64,000 nt of DNA from Bacteroidota bacterium (GTDB taxonomy: Bacteria; Bacteroidota; Bacteroidia; Chitinophagales; Chitinophagaceae): assembly GCA_023386045.1 (NCBI GenBank), contig JAEWKK010000019.1:1-64000 (forward strand). The letters run 5' to 3'. The notes under the pieces were generated by a model, which did no database searches, had not been told where the DNA came from, and saw only the letters and a list, made by a program, of their open reading frames with translations. Below, piece by piece: positions 28,247 to 36,450 of the stretch; position 1 is the first letter of the stretch, and each line of letters starts with the position of its first letter. The translations under genes were made by a program, and so were the position numbers.

Positions 28247-28397
28247 ACTATTTGTTCATAACAGTCTTGAAGAAGTAGAAACAGGATTGAATCAATGGCT
28301 GTCATCGCAGGAAATACAAATCCGGCATATTGTTCAATCCCAATCGGAAAAACAGGGCCGGTTCGTGTTTGTGATTTCCGTTTTTTATACCTGTTGA
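28236..28397 (+). CDS. Small conserved-looking protein overlapping the sigma factor gene
   Basis: This 53-residue ORF begins at the ATG at 28236, 11 bases before the end of the sigma factor gene. It encodes a compact alpha-beta peptide (MQVKLFVHNSLEEVETGLNQ then IQIRHIVQSQSE, ending in a hydrophobic FVFVISVFY strand). The pattern of a strand, an amphipathic helix and two strands resembles small proteins seen in other Bacteroidota operons. The overlap suggests translational coupling to the sigma factor. Function is unknown. Confidence 0.6.
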   Translation: MQVKLFVHNSLEEVETGLNQWLSSQEIQIRHIVQSQSEKQGRFVFVISVFYTC

Positions 28398-28470
28398 AGA
28401 TCTTTGCATAATTGCTGAAAGAGTTTAAAATGAATTTAGCCTGCTTGCCTATCACCAGTAATTTTACTTC

Positions 28471-29508
28471 ATGGAGATAGGCATCTACACCTTTGCAGAT
28501 GTTGGAACACATCCCGTTACAGGAGAAACCATCAATGCACATACAAGACTGAATCAATTAATGGAAGAGATCAGGCTGGCAGATAGTTCCGGCCTGGATG
28601 TTTTTGCTGTAGGCGAACACCATCGTCCCGACTATGCCGTTTCAGCTCCATCTGTTGTATTGGGAGCTGCAGCTGCCATTACATCAAAAATTCGTTTGTC
28701 CTCAGCCGTTACAGTTCTAAGTTCCGATGATCCTGTGCGTGTATTTCAGCAATTTGCCACCATCGACAATTTATCTTCCGGAAGGGCAGAGATCATGGCT
28801 GGACGTGGTTCATTCATTGAATCATTTCCTCTTTTTGGATATGATCTGAATGATTACGATGCACTTTTTTCTGAAAAGCTCGAAATGCTTTTACAGCTCA
28901 ACGAAAAAGAAAAAATCACCTGGAAAGGGAAACATACACAAAGCATTAATAACCGTGGAGTTTATCCAAGACCTTTCCAGGAAAAGCTGCCAGTATGGGT
29001 TGCAGTGGGAGGCACACCAGAATCCGTGGTGAGGGCAGCACAATTAGGTTTGCCAATGGCGGTTGCTATCATTGGCGGACAGCCGGCAAGATTCGCTTCC
29101 CTTACCAGGCTTTACCGTGATGTGTACAAACAATCTCCACACGGTGATAAGCCCATTCAATTAAGCATCAACTCACACAGTTATATTTCTGAAACTTCAC
29201 AAAAAGCAAGGGATGAATTTTATCCTCCTTATGCTGAAGTTATGTCGAGGATCGGTCGAGAAAGAGGCTGGCCACCTTTATCCAGCCAACAATTTGATGC
29301 TTCCACGGAGCCTGGTGGTGCTCTTCTGGTTGGCAGTCCGCAGGAAGTAGTTGATAAAATATTATATGAATACGAATTGTTTGGCCATACAAGATTCCTG
29401 GCTCAAATGAGTATTGGCGCCATGCCTCATCATCTCAACCTGAAGTCTATAGAATTGCTGGCTACAAAAGTAGCTCCTGAAGTGAGAAAATATACCATGC
29501 AGCAATAA
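28471..29508 (+). CDS. LLM-class flavin-dependent oxidoreductase
   Basis: The 345-residue cytosolic protein is a luciferase-like monooxygenase (TIM barrel, FMN-dependent). Signature stretches are DVFAVGEHHRPDYAVSAPSVVLGAAAAIT, the DDPVRVFQQFATIDNLSSGRAE segment and the AVGGTPESVVRAAQLGLPMA strand. The GEHH and GRGS features place it near the alkanal/LuxA-like group with unknown substrates. It is a stand-alone gene, followed by a short hairpin that more likely serves the convergent OmpA-domain gene. Confidence 0.88.
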   Translation: MEIGIYTFADVGTHPVTGETINAHTRLNQLMEEIRLADSSGLDVFAVGEHHRPDYAVSAPSVVLGAAAAITSKIRLSSAVTVLSSDDPVRVFQQFATIDNLSSGRAEIMAGRGSFIESFPLFGYDLNDYDALFSEKLEMLLQLNEKEKITWKGKHTQSINNRGVYPRPFQEKLPVWVAVGGTPESVVRAAQLGLPMAVAIIGGQPARFASLTRLYRDVYKQSPHGDKPIQLSINSHSYISETSQKARDEFYPPYAEVMSRIGRERGWPPLSSQQFDASTEPGGALLVGSPQEVVDKILYEYELFGHTRFLAQMSIGAMPHHLNLKSIELLATKVAPEVRKYTMQQ

Positions 29509-29521
29509 CATGGTATAAATG

Positions 29522-29543
29522 AAAAGCCCCCTTGCGGGGACCT
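29522..29543 (-). terminator. Short hairpin terminator for the OmpA-domain gene
   Basis: On the minus strand CCCC-GCAA-GGGG forms a tight tetraloop hairpin followed by GCTTTTC. It lies about 20 bases beyond the stop of the OmpA-domain gene. The stem is only 4-5 bp, so confidence is moderate. Confidence 0.45.
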
Positions 29544-29564
29544 TCTCTATGATTGGTTTTGGTT

Positions 29565-30845
29565 TCAAAGTTTCACAAACTCTACCCTTCGGTTCTGAGC
29601 TTTGCCTTCTTTGGTTTTATTGTCGGCAACAGGTTTGGTTTCTCCCTTGCCATCTGTTTCCAATGAAGTTTCAGCTATTTTCCAGTCTTTTACTAATGCT
29701 GCTTTTACAGCCTCCGCTCTCTTCTTGGATAATTCAAGATTGGCTGCATCAGTTCCATCGCTGTCTGTATGTCCGATGATCTTTACCCTGATTCCTTCAT
29801 TTGATTTAATTGCTTCAGCGATTTCTTTCAACACACCATTACTTTCAGGTTTGATGGTAGCAGCATTTACGTCAAACAGGATTCCTGTTGTTGAGAATTT
29901 GCCTTCCTCTACCAACTTGTGCCTTGTGTCTGGCAAACCTGTTGCCAATTTTATATTAGAAACAAACAGTCCTATCTCATCTTCCTGGTAATTGGAACTT
30001 TCCAGGTGGAAATAGATCTGGTTCATGGTATCCTTTGTATTCATGGCACGGGGAATATCAAATACTTTCCTGTCGCCGATCCATAACCTGAAGCGTGTTT
30101 TCTGCACCTGGATGGAATAATGAACAACTTTATTGTGCATAGCCAATGCGTCACCCAGCTCCATTTTATCACTGAGGAAGGTAGAACGGTTTTCAGCCCT
30201 GCTTTCCACTCTTGCAAGGGCATAACTACCAAACCCGAAGTCTAATTCAGTACTATTAAATTTATCCTGCTCCTTCAGAAACAAATTATCAGTTGGATCG
30301 AGATCGCCGCTGCTTAAAATACCCATGTTCCAACCTGGCAAAACATAACCTTTCACCTTGGGTTCAAAATAAAACATGAGGTCAAACTCAATGGTATAAT
30401 TTTCTCCAAAGCTGGATTTATTACCTGTGAGGTAAGTATTGTTCTCGTAAATACGCAGCCATTTGCCACTGAAATTATTCAATGTCATCACTTCACCCTT
30501 GCCGCTTGCATTCCATGTTAAAGGCAATTCACCAATAGCATCCTGGGAAAAATCTTCAGTGTAAAGGATCTTTTCTCCCGGAACAAAATCAAATTTTGAA
30601 TAGCCTTTCACGCCTGCTTCGCTCTTCGCTTTGCCTTCTGTCGTTTCTGAAGGCTCAACAGTTGAATTGGTATTGCTGCCACCTTTGCCTTCGATCTTAT
30701 CCAGCGACTGGTCCATTTCCTTATCTACTTTTTTGTCAATGCGCTGGTTGACTTTATTTTTTGCTTTATTCAACAGTCCACCCAATTGTGCCGGAGCAGC
30801 AAATGGTATTAATATTAAAAGGATACAAACGATCTTCCTGAACAT
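29565..30845 (-). CDS. Outer-membrane OmpA-domain protein
   Basis: The 426-residue protein has a signal peptide ending PAQLGG. Next comes a Lys/Asp-rich helical linker (NKAKNKVNQRIDKKVDKEMD), then a beta-sandwich of about 200 residues resembling a lectin or LamG-like fold (LYTEDFSQDAIGELPLTW, YTIEFDLMFYF). The C-terminal OmpA peptidoglycan-binding domain (about 320-426) has LFDVNAATIKPES, IIGHTDSDGTDAANLELSKKRA and AQNRRVEF. It probably links the outer membrane to peptidoglycan or binds a surface glycan. Confidence 0.85.
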   Translation of the reverse strand: MFRKIVCILLILIPFAAPAQLGGLLNKAKNKVNQRIDKKVDKEMDQSLDKIEGKGGSNTNSTVEPSETTEGKAKSEAGVKGYSKFDFVPGEKILYTEDFSQDAIGELPLTWNASGKGEVMTLNNFSGKWLRIYENNTYLTGNKSSFGENYTIEFDLMFYFEPKVKGYVLPGWNMGILSSGDLDPTDNLFLKEQDKFNSTELDFGFGSYALARVESRAENRSTFLSDKMELGDALAMHNKVVHYSIQVQKTRFRLWIGDRKVFDIPRAMNTKDTMNQIYFHLESSNYQEDEIGLFVSNIKLATGLPDTRHKLVEEGKFSTTGILFDVNAATIKPESNGVLKEIAEAIKSNEGIRVKIIGHTDSDGTDAANLELSKKRAEAVKAALVKDWKIAETSLETDGKGETKPVADNKTKEGKAQNRRVEFVKL

Positions 30846-30959
30846 GCTCTGATTTTGATGGCAAAACTATCCTGCAGGGTTGCGCAAAAAATTGCTTCCG
30901 GTATGAATTGTTGAATCACCTGTACGAGTTGTGATCACTAATTAATTTCAGGATAAAAC

Positions 30960-31919
30960 CTATTTAGCTTTCAATGTAATAAAGCAGGTGCTTCCTTTTT
31001 CGATGAAGTGCGGTACATGAATGATAATATCCTGTTCGGCGATTCTTAAAAGAAGTTCATAATAGTTTCCCATAAAACTTACTTCCCTAACAATGGCTTC
31101 TATGCCTGTGCCTTTTTCTGTGAGTACAAAATCAGTAGGCCTGAGAATATCACCAGGAGATATTTCTTTGGTGATATATGGCGATATTACTTCCAGGAGG
31201 TCTTTTGTTACCATGTTATAAGAACCCAATAAGGCAGCTGCGTATTCATTTACAGGTTTGAAGTAAATCTGGTGGGGAGATCCCTGCTGGATCATTTTAC
31301 CATTCTGCAAAAGGATGATCTCATCTGCCCAGGGTAGAAGGTCGGCAGCATCATGCGATACAAGTATGCAGCTTGTATTCAATTCCTTACCCAGGTCATC
31401 GATAACCGCTTTTAAAATATTCCTGTGAAAAGAATCCAGGTTTGAAAAAGGTTCATCCAACAGTAACAGATCGGGAGCAGAAAGCAATGTCAGGGTAAGT
31501 GCTACTCTTTGTCTTTCCCCGCCGGAAAGCTGGTTGGTTTTCCGTTTTAGCAAATGAGAAATCCTGCATACCTCAGAGAGCAACTGCATTTGCTGATCAT
31601 CAAGCCTGTTTTGTTTTTCGAGAACTTCTTCTACCCTGTAATGCTGCAGCAATTCAAAATGCTGAGAGAGATAGGCAATGCCTGGATGTCCGGGAATCAG
31701 TTTTTCTGAAGCAGTCGGCATTTTCTTTTCCTTAAAAAAAACAGTTCCTTCTGTTGGATCCAGTAATCCCGCGATGATCTTCAATAAGGTGGTTTTTCCT
31801 GAACCAGTCGATCCCGCGATGGCAATCTTTTGTAAAGGTGATTGTGAAAAATTAATATCCTTAACTACAAATGATTCGCCTTCTATCCTGCCAATGCCGG
31901 ACACATTCAGAAATCCCAT
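30960..31919 (-). CDS. Orphan ABC transporter ATP-binding protein
   Basis: The 319-residue protein has Walker A GSTGSGKT (36-43), Q-loop around YLSQHFE, signature LSGGE (131-135), Walker B LLLLDEP (151-157) and an H-loop in LVSHDAAD. The last 100 residues look like a TOBE-type regulatory domain, as in CUT1, ferric or sulfate importers (PotA/FbpC group). No membrane or binding-protein genes lie nearby, so its permease partner is elsewhere or absent. The substrate cannot be deduced. Confidence 0.85.
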   Translation of the reverse strand: MGFLNVSGIGRIEGESFVVKDINFSQSPLQKIAIAGSTGSGKTTLLKIIAGLLDPTEGTVFFKEKKMPTASEKLIPGHPGIAYLSQHFELLQHYRVEEVLEKQNRLDDQQMQLLSEVCRISHLLKRKTNQLSGGERQRVALTLTLLSAPDLLLLDEPFSNLDSFHRNILKAVIDDLGKELNTSCILVSHDAADLLPWADEIILLQNGKMIQQGSPHQIYFKPVNEYAAALLGSYNMVTKDLLEVISPYITKEISPGDILRPTDFVLTEKGTGIEAIVREVSFMGNYYELLLRIAEQDIIIHVPHFIEKGSTCFITLKAK

Positions 31920-31953
31920 TCGCCAAAATTAGGTGGTAACAAACAAAGCAGTT

Positions 31954-32343
31954 TTAATCCCATATGCCTTCCTGTGCAATTTCAAGCATGTTAAGATCAG
32001 GATCCCTGAAATAAAAAGACTGCAATCCGTTTTTCCAGATGTGTTCATGAAGAATGACGATCTGTTTTTCCTTTATCTGCTGCATGATGGAAGGATAGTC
32101 TTCTTTTGTTACTTCAAAAGCAAAATGGATGATGCCCCGGGCACCATGTGGCGGCAACGTATTTTGTTTCAGTGAATCGCCTGCTACAAAACAAAGAAGT
32201 ACGGATTCACCAGCTCTGAAGAAAACATGTTTACCCTCAACCAGGGAGATCAATGGAAGACCCAGCATTTCATGGTAGAAAACTCTTGTTCTTTCAACAT
32301 TTGAAATATAGATACAGGTTTCCTTGATGCGGGCGATATTCAT
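31954..32343 (-). CDS. VOC (glyoxalase/bleomycin-resistance fold) family protein
   Basis: The 129-residue single-domain protein starts at the ATG at 32343 (a GTG lies three bases earlier). Paired beta-alpha-beta-beta-beta units are visible (TCIYISNVERTRVFYHEMLGL and RGIIHFAFEVTKEDYPSI), with a C-terminal FYFRDPDLNMLEIAQ. Candidate metal ligands are a His near the middle (GIIHF) and the Glu of LEIA. Substrate unknown; it may be a lyase, a dioxygenase or a resistance protein. It is separated by 34 bases from the ABC ATPase downstream and may be co-transcribed. Confidence 0.8.
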   Translation of the reverse strand: MNIARIKETCIYISNVERTRVFYHEMLGLPLISLVEGKHVFFRAGESVLLCFVAGDSLKQNTLPPHGARGIIHFAFEVTKEDYPSIMQQIKEKQIVILHEHIWKNGLQSFYFRDPDLNMLEIAQEGIWD

Positions 32344-32400
32344 CACGTAAAGTTAAGCATGCGGCGCGGTAAGCTTTTTGCATCGTTGATCACAAAAATC

Positions 32401-33186
32401 ATGAGAAGCAAGGTCCATATCAAATCACATCCTTTGCATCCCATTCTCATCTCCTTTCCTATTGCTTTCTTTACAGGAACTTTTCTTTGTCATGTTGCCG
32501 GATGGCTGATGGAGGAAGCTGACCTAATAAAAACGGCTTATTACCTGAACCTCGGAGGTATTCTCTTTGCTGTTCTCGCAGCAATCCCTGGCCTTATCGA
32601 CCTGTTATATTCCGTGCCACCAAAAAGTTCAGCAAAGAAAAGAGGCATCAAACATGGTTTACTCAATACCACCATGCTGGTAATCTTCATTATCACTTTC
32701 TTCATGCGTAAAAATGAAGGTTATAGTCATTTACAACTTTCCCTGATTGAACTGGCTGGATTAATTATTATGATGATTGCTGGTTGGATGGGTGGAACCC
32801 TGGTCTATCGCAACCAGATAGGTGTGGATCACCGTTATGCAAATGCTGGTAAATGGAAGGAAGCTTACATTAAAAAGGATAGCGGCCGGGTTAAAGTTGC
32901 AGATGCCGGTGATCTCAAGTTAAATGCAATGAAATTGCTACACATTGAAAAAAAACGGATCGTTCTTGCCAGAACAGAAGATGGATATGTAGCTTTTGAC
33001 GATCGCTGCCCTCACCGTGGTGCATCACTTGCAGATGGTTCACTGGCATGCGGTATTGTGCAATGTCCCTGGCATGGATCACAATTCAGTGTTCAAAGTG
33101 GAAGCCTTGAAGCCGGACCCGCAGAAAGAGGCATTGCTACTTACAAGGTTATGGAATCGGGCGGCAGTATATTTATAGAGCTTTAG
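32401..33186 (+). CDS. DUF2231-Rieske 2Fe-2S fusion protein
   Basis: The 261-residue protein starts at the ATG at 32401 (MRSKVHIKSHPLHPIL). Residues 1-145 are a four-helix DUF2231 membrane domain with the HPLHP and NQIGVDH signatures. Residues 155-261 are a Rieske domain with CPHRGASL (Cys203, His205) and CPWHGSQF (Cys222, His225), the full ligand set for a 2Fe-2S cluster. It is therefore a membrane-anchored Rieske electron carrier, cytoplasmic or periplasmic side not certain. It lies 24 bases before the pncB gene. A separate DUF2231 gene sits at 27112. Confidence 0.85.
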   Translation: MRSKVHIKSHPLHPILISFPIAFFTGTFLCHVAGWLMEEADLIKTAYYLNLGGILFAVLAAIPGLIDLLYSVPPKSSAKKRGIKHGLLNTTMLVIFIITFFMRKNEGYSHLQLSLIELAGLIIMMIAGWMGGTLVYRNQIGVDHRYANAGKWKEAYIKKDSGRVKVADAGDLKLNAMKLLHIEKKRIVLARTEDGYVAFDDRCPHRGASLADGSLACGIVQCPWHGSQFSVQSGSLEAGPAERGIATYKVMESGGSIFIEL

Positions 33187-33210
33187 CAGGATTTAAAAAA
33201 TAATACAGGC

Positions 33211-34377
33211 ATGGTAATTCTTTCTTCCATTCTTGACAATGATTTTTACAAATTCACCATGCAGCAATGCACCGTGAAATTATTCCCAAAGGCCAAAGCA
33301 CGTTACCGCTTTATTAATCGGGGTAAACATGTTTTTCCAAAAGGCTTTGTTCAGGTTTTACAGAAATCGGTTGATTCCATGGCTGGTTTGCAGTTAACCA
33401 GCTCAGAGAAGAAATGGCTGGCCAGAACCTGTCCATATCTTGACCCTGTATATCTTGATTTTCTTCAGGGCTACCGTTATGATCCCTCGGAAGTATCCAT
33501 CAGTCAAAATGGTAATGAACTCTCTGTTACTGTTGAAGGCTACTGGTACCGAACCATACTTTGGGAAGTACCACTGCTCTGTCTTATCTCTGAAAACTTT
33601 TATAGGGTTCAGGATATCGAACGGCAGGACAATGAAGTAATCAGTGCCAGGACTCATGATAAAATGAAGTTCTATTCCAAACTGGGAGTGACCATTGCTG
33701 AATTCGGAACCAGGAGAAGGCATTCTTTTGAAGTGCAGGACCTGGTTGTAAAAACTCTTCAGCAATTCGGACCACCATTTGTAGGAACCAGCAATGTTTT
33801 TCTGGCAATGAAACACCAGACTCTGCCCATTGGCACGCATGCACATGAATGGTTCATGTTTCATGCCGCTAAGTATGGTTTTAAAATGGCCAATACCCTG
33901 GCACTCGAGAACTGGATCAAGGTTTACCGAGGCGAGCTTGGTATTGCACTTTCAGATACTTATACCACCAATGAATTCTTTGAGATCTTCGACCGGAAAT
34001 TTGCGAAGCTTTTTGATGGTGTTAGACATGACAGTGGTGATCCTGTAGTTTTTGCCGTTAAAACGATTCATCATTATCAAAGTCTTGGAATCGACCCTCT
34101 CTCCAAGACCATCATATTTTCCGACAGTCTGAATAAAGAAAAAGTGGGTCGAATCACAGAGCATTGCAGGGGCAAAATCGGCATCTCTTTTGGCATTGGC
34201 ACCAATTTCAGTAATGATGCAGGTCCAGAACCCATGAACATCGTGATGAAAATGACAGAGGCAATGCCCGAACAGGAACCCTGGATACCAGTAGTGAAGC
34301 TTTCAGATGAACCCATGAAGCATACAGGAGATGAAGCCACCATTGCACTTGCCAAAGCTGTTTTGCAGATCCCCTAA
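33211..34377 (+). CDS. pncB: Nicotinate phosphoribosyltransferase
   Basis: The 388-residue enzyme makes nicotinate mononucleotide from nicotinate and PRPP (Preiss-Handler NAD salvage). Signature stretches include ILDNDFYKFTMQQ at the start, EFGTRRRHSFEVQ with the His that becomes phosphorylated, GTSNVFLAMK, GTHAHEWFM and DVRHDSGDP-like FDGVRHDSGDP. Length matches the bacterial enzyme (about 390-400). It is cytosolic and probably forms an operon with the preceding Rieske gene. Confidence 0.95.
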   Translation: MVILSSILDNDFYKFTMQQCTVKLFPKAKARYRFINRGKHVFPKGFVQVLQKSVDSMAGLQLTSSEKKWLARTCPYLDPVYLDFLQGYRYDPSEVSISQNGNELSVTVEGYWYRTILWEVPLLCLISENFYRVQDIERQDNEVISARTHDKMKFYSKLGVTIAEFGTRRRHSFEVQDLVVKTLQQFGPPFVGTSNVFLAMKHQTLPIGTHAHEWFMFHAAKYGFKMANTLALENWIKVYRGELGIALSDTYTTNEFFEIFDRKFAKLFDGVRHDSGDPVVFAVKTIHHYQSLGIDPLSKTIIFSDSLNKEKVGRITEHCRGKIGISFGIGTNFSNDAGPEPMNIVMKMTEAMPEQEPWIPVVKLSDEPMKHTGDEATIALAKAVLQIP

Positions 34378-34426
34378 GTTATATGATTGAGGAAATGACT
34401 AATTTTATTGCCTTCATTTTATGCAT

Positions 34427-34762
34427 ATGAAATCCTTGTTGTTTTTTATCGTAAGCATGTTTGCAGGCTATGCACTTCATGCACAGACTCCAGTTGATAC
34501 CACAGCCAAAATCCAGGTAGTGGAAGCCGCATGCGGACAATGTAAATTTGGTTTGAAAGGAAAGGGCTGCGATCTGGCCGTACGCATCAATGGCAAGGCA
34601 TATTTTGTTGATGGCACCGAAATTGATTCTCATGGAGACGCACATGCAGAAGATGGCTTCTGCAATGCCATAAGAAAAGCAGAAGTAAAAGGAGAGATAG
34701 TGGGTGACCGTTTTAAGGCAAATTATTTCAAATTACTACCTGTAGAAAAAAAGAAAGGATAA
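34427..34762 (+). CDS. DUF6370 family secreted protein
   Basis: The 111-residue protein begins with MKSLLFFIVSMFAGYALHAQ (an ATG two codons earlier, at 34421, is also possible). The mature domain carries Cys residues in ACGQCKFGLKGKGCDLAV and a last Cys in EDGFCNAI, consistent with disulfides or metal binding in the periplasm. These match the DUF6370 family found in Bacteroidota and Planctomycetes. Function is unknown. Confidence 0.75.
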   Translation: MKSLLFFIVSMFAGYALHAQTPVDTTAKIQVVEAACGQCKFGLKGKGCDLAVRINGKAYFVDGTEIDSHGDAHAEDGFCNAIRKAEVKGEIVGDRFKANYFKLLPVEKKKG

Positions 34763-34793
34763 GCACGCATTTATAAATCCCTTAACTCTAACC

Positions 34794-35300
34794 ATGCTGA
34801 AGATCTGTATTCCATTCCTGTTAATATTTTTAGCTGCATGTAACAATGAAAGCACCACTACTGCAAACAAAGACTCTTTGGTTAATTCCAACCCGGATAC
34901 TTCTGTAAAAGTTGAACCACAGCCTAATTTATCAGGACATACTGGTTGTTATCTGAGTGTATTAAACAGGGATACCATCGTAGCCAGCCTTCAGCAAAAC
35001 GGTGATTCCATTACTGGTAAACTGAACTTTGATAATTACCAGAAAGATGGAAGCAGCGGAGTAGTTCGTGGTGTGATCAATAATGGAATCATGAAACTTT
35101 TTTACTCCTTTGCATCAGAAGGCATGAACAGTGTTATGGATATTCAATTCAAAGTTCAAGGTGATTCATTGATACGTGGCATTGGAGATATAGATGTGAA
35201 AGGAGACACAGCCTATTTCACCAAACCCGATCAAATTAAATTTTCAGGAAGCGTTCTTCACCGCATTCCCTGCCAGATGATCCCGATAAAATTCAGATAG
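34794..35300 (+). CDS. Hypothetical lipoprotein
   Basis: The 168-residue protein has a lipobox (FLAACNNES, Cys16). A Ser/Thr/Asn-rich linker leads into a beta-rich domain (HTGCYLSVLNRDTIVASLQQNGDSITGKL, and SFASEGMNSVMDIQF). The fold may be a small beta-barrel of the kind that binds lipids or ligands (calycin-like), but I make no functional claim. A bidirectional terminator follows at once. Confidence 0.65.
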   Translation: MLKICIPFLLIFLAACNNESTTTANKDSLVNSNPDTSVKVEPQPNLSGHTGCYLSVLNRDTIVASLQQNGDSITGKLNFDNYQKDGSSGVVRGVINNGIMKLFYSFASEGMNSVMDIQFKVQGDSLIRGIGDIDVKGDTAYFTKPDQIKFSGSVLHRIPCQMIPIKFR

Positions 35301-35330
35301 AAAAAGCAGCCCGAAGGCTGCTCTTTTTTT
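35301..35330. terminator. Bidirectional rho-independent terminator
   Basis: AGCAGCC (35305-35311) pairs with GGCTGCT (35316-35322) around a CGAA loop, followed by a T run on the plus strand and preceded by an A run for the minus strand. It serves both the plus-strand lipoprotein and the minus-strand PRC-barrel gene that end here. Confidence 0.9.
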
Positions 35331-36096
35331 ATGCGTCTCTCAGGCCTTCATCTCTTATTCTTCCTTCAATGCTATTATCCCTGTAGCCTCTTTCTCTTCC
35401 CAGGCCTCCGCCTCTTCTTTGTTCATACTCCCTGCGCCTGTTACGTACCATTTCCATCCTGGCTTCTTCATTGACCTTATTTTTTTCATAGCTGCGTGAG
35501 CTTCCTCTGCCCGATTCGGAATTGGGAAGAATTCCACCTTCACTTCTTTTTTCCCAGAGCCTCAGGCTTCTTTCATACTCAGACTGCTGCTTATCTTTTT
35601 GAGAAGGTGTTGCTTCATGCAACCTGTTCTTATAGAGGTTGTCAGCATTGTAATATTCATGCGTGTAAAAATCCTCTGGCAATTCCTGGGAAGCCGTTGA
35701 TGTTGTTGCCAGGTTATCCTGTGTTCTGCCTAATACATTACAGATCTTCCTTTCAACATGCGGCTCCAGGTGATCTTCGTCGTAGTCTGGAAGATCTCTT
35801 AGTTGAAATTCATTTACATGCGGTAATATCACATCATCATCCTTTTCATGTAATTGGGCCATGCCTATTGGCAGCAAAACCTTGCGATGATCCAGCTTCA
35901 ATTCATTATCATCCAGATCAACCACCATATAACGAACTTTTTTCTGTTTTGCATCCACAATGAGTTCTTCAACCTCACCAATCTTATTCCCTGCATTGTT
36001 TCTTACATCCCATCCGCGGATATCGGGTTCGCCATCTATAATTTCAAAATCTGAACGGTCCAGTTCCTGCAACCGTCTGTGCTTCATATTATCCAT
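35329..36096 (-). CDS. PRC-barrel domain protein
   Basis: The 255-residue protein has an N-terminal PRC-barrel (residues about 20-100: DIRGWDVRNNAGNKIGEVEELIVD, RYMVVDLDDNELKL). A long, charged and probably disordered tail rich in Arg, Glu and Gly follows (SEGGILPNSESGRGSSRS, RRREYEQRRGGGLGRE). PRC-barrels bind RNA-processing or photosynthetic partners; here the role is unknown. In Bacteroidota such proteins appear beside small membrane proteins in stress regulons. Promoter-like element GGTTATACAATT lies 30-41 bases upstream. Confidence 0.78.
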   Translation of the reverse strand: MDNMKHRRLQELDRSDFEIIDGEPDIRGWDVRNNAGNKIGEVEELIVDAKQKKVRYMVVDLDDNELKLDHRKVLLPIGMAQLHEKDDDVILPHVNEFQLRDLPDYDEDHLEPHVERKICNVLGRTQDNLATTSTASQELPEDFYTHEYYNADNLYKNRLHEATPSQKDKQQSEYERSLRLWEKRSEGGILPNSESGRGSSRSYEKNKVNEEARMEMVRNRRREYEQRRGGGLGRERGYRDNSIEGRIRDEGLRDA

Positions 36097-36110
36097 ATCA
36101 ATTTATTTAG

Positions 36111-36137
36111 GGAAGCAATGCTTCCGGTTATACAATT
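36111..36137 (-). promoter_or_regulatory. Inverted repeat plus shared GGTTATACAATT element
   Basis: GGAAGC-AAT-GCTTCC (36111-36125) is a perfect 6-3-6 inverted repeat next to GGTTATACAATT (36126-36137). On the minus strand the latter reads AATTGTATAACC. The same 12 bases occur at 36366-36377, upstream of the next small gene, exactly 240 bases away. A shared promoter or operator is plausible. Confidence 0.4.
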
Positions 36138-36151
36138 AAAAAGTTTTTAAA

Positions 36152-36352
36152 TCAGGCTGTCAGCCATACGCTGGCCTGTGGCTGAATATATGAACTGGTA
36201 TTAGGGGGTGTAACCTGGTTCTGTTCCGTTGTATTGTCCTTATTGCGCGTAAGAAAGTAAACCACTGCTGCGGCAATGACTAATAAAAGAACGATCCAGA
36301 CCCAACTTGTATTGGTATTTTGTTTTTTAGCCTGCACATGTATCTCTGCCAT
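36152..36352 (-). CDS. Small single-pass membrane protein
   Basis: This 66-residue protein has one membrane helix (WVWIVLLLVIAAAVVYFLT, about 17-35) with a basic, polar N-terminus and a Thr/Asn/Pro-rich outer tail (TPPNTSSYIQPQ). The topology is a small tail-exposed anchor. It shares an upstream 12-base element with the PRC-barrel gene and lies 56 bases from it on the same strand. No family is recognised. Confidence 0.6.
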   Translation of the reverse strand: MAEIHVQAKKQNTNTSWVWIVLLLVIAAAVVYFLTRNKDNTTEQNQVTPPNTSSYIQPQASVWLTA

Positions 36353-36365
36353 AGTATTGTTTTTT

Positions 36366-36377
36366 GGTTATACAATT
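36366..36377 (-). promoter_or_regulatory. Second copy of the GGTTATACAATT element
   Basis: Twelve bases identical to 36126-36137, 14-25 bases upstream of the small membrane protein start. On the minus strand it reads AATTGTATAACC. Confidence 0.35.
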
Positions 36378-36450
36378 TGTTGACAGAAAGCATGCACACA
36401 AATTATGCCCTTACCAAAGAGTGATGGAACAGCCTGTTAGCAGCAATGGT

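Noticed and set aside
33403..33864. 153-codon minus-strand ORF inside the nicotinate phosphoribosyltransferase gene
   Set aside because: Antisense to a well-supported enzyme gene and without family features.
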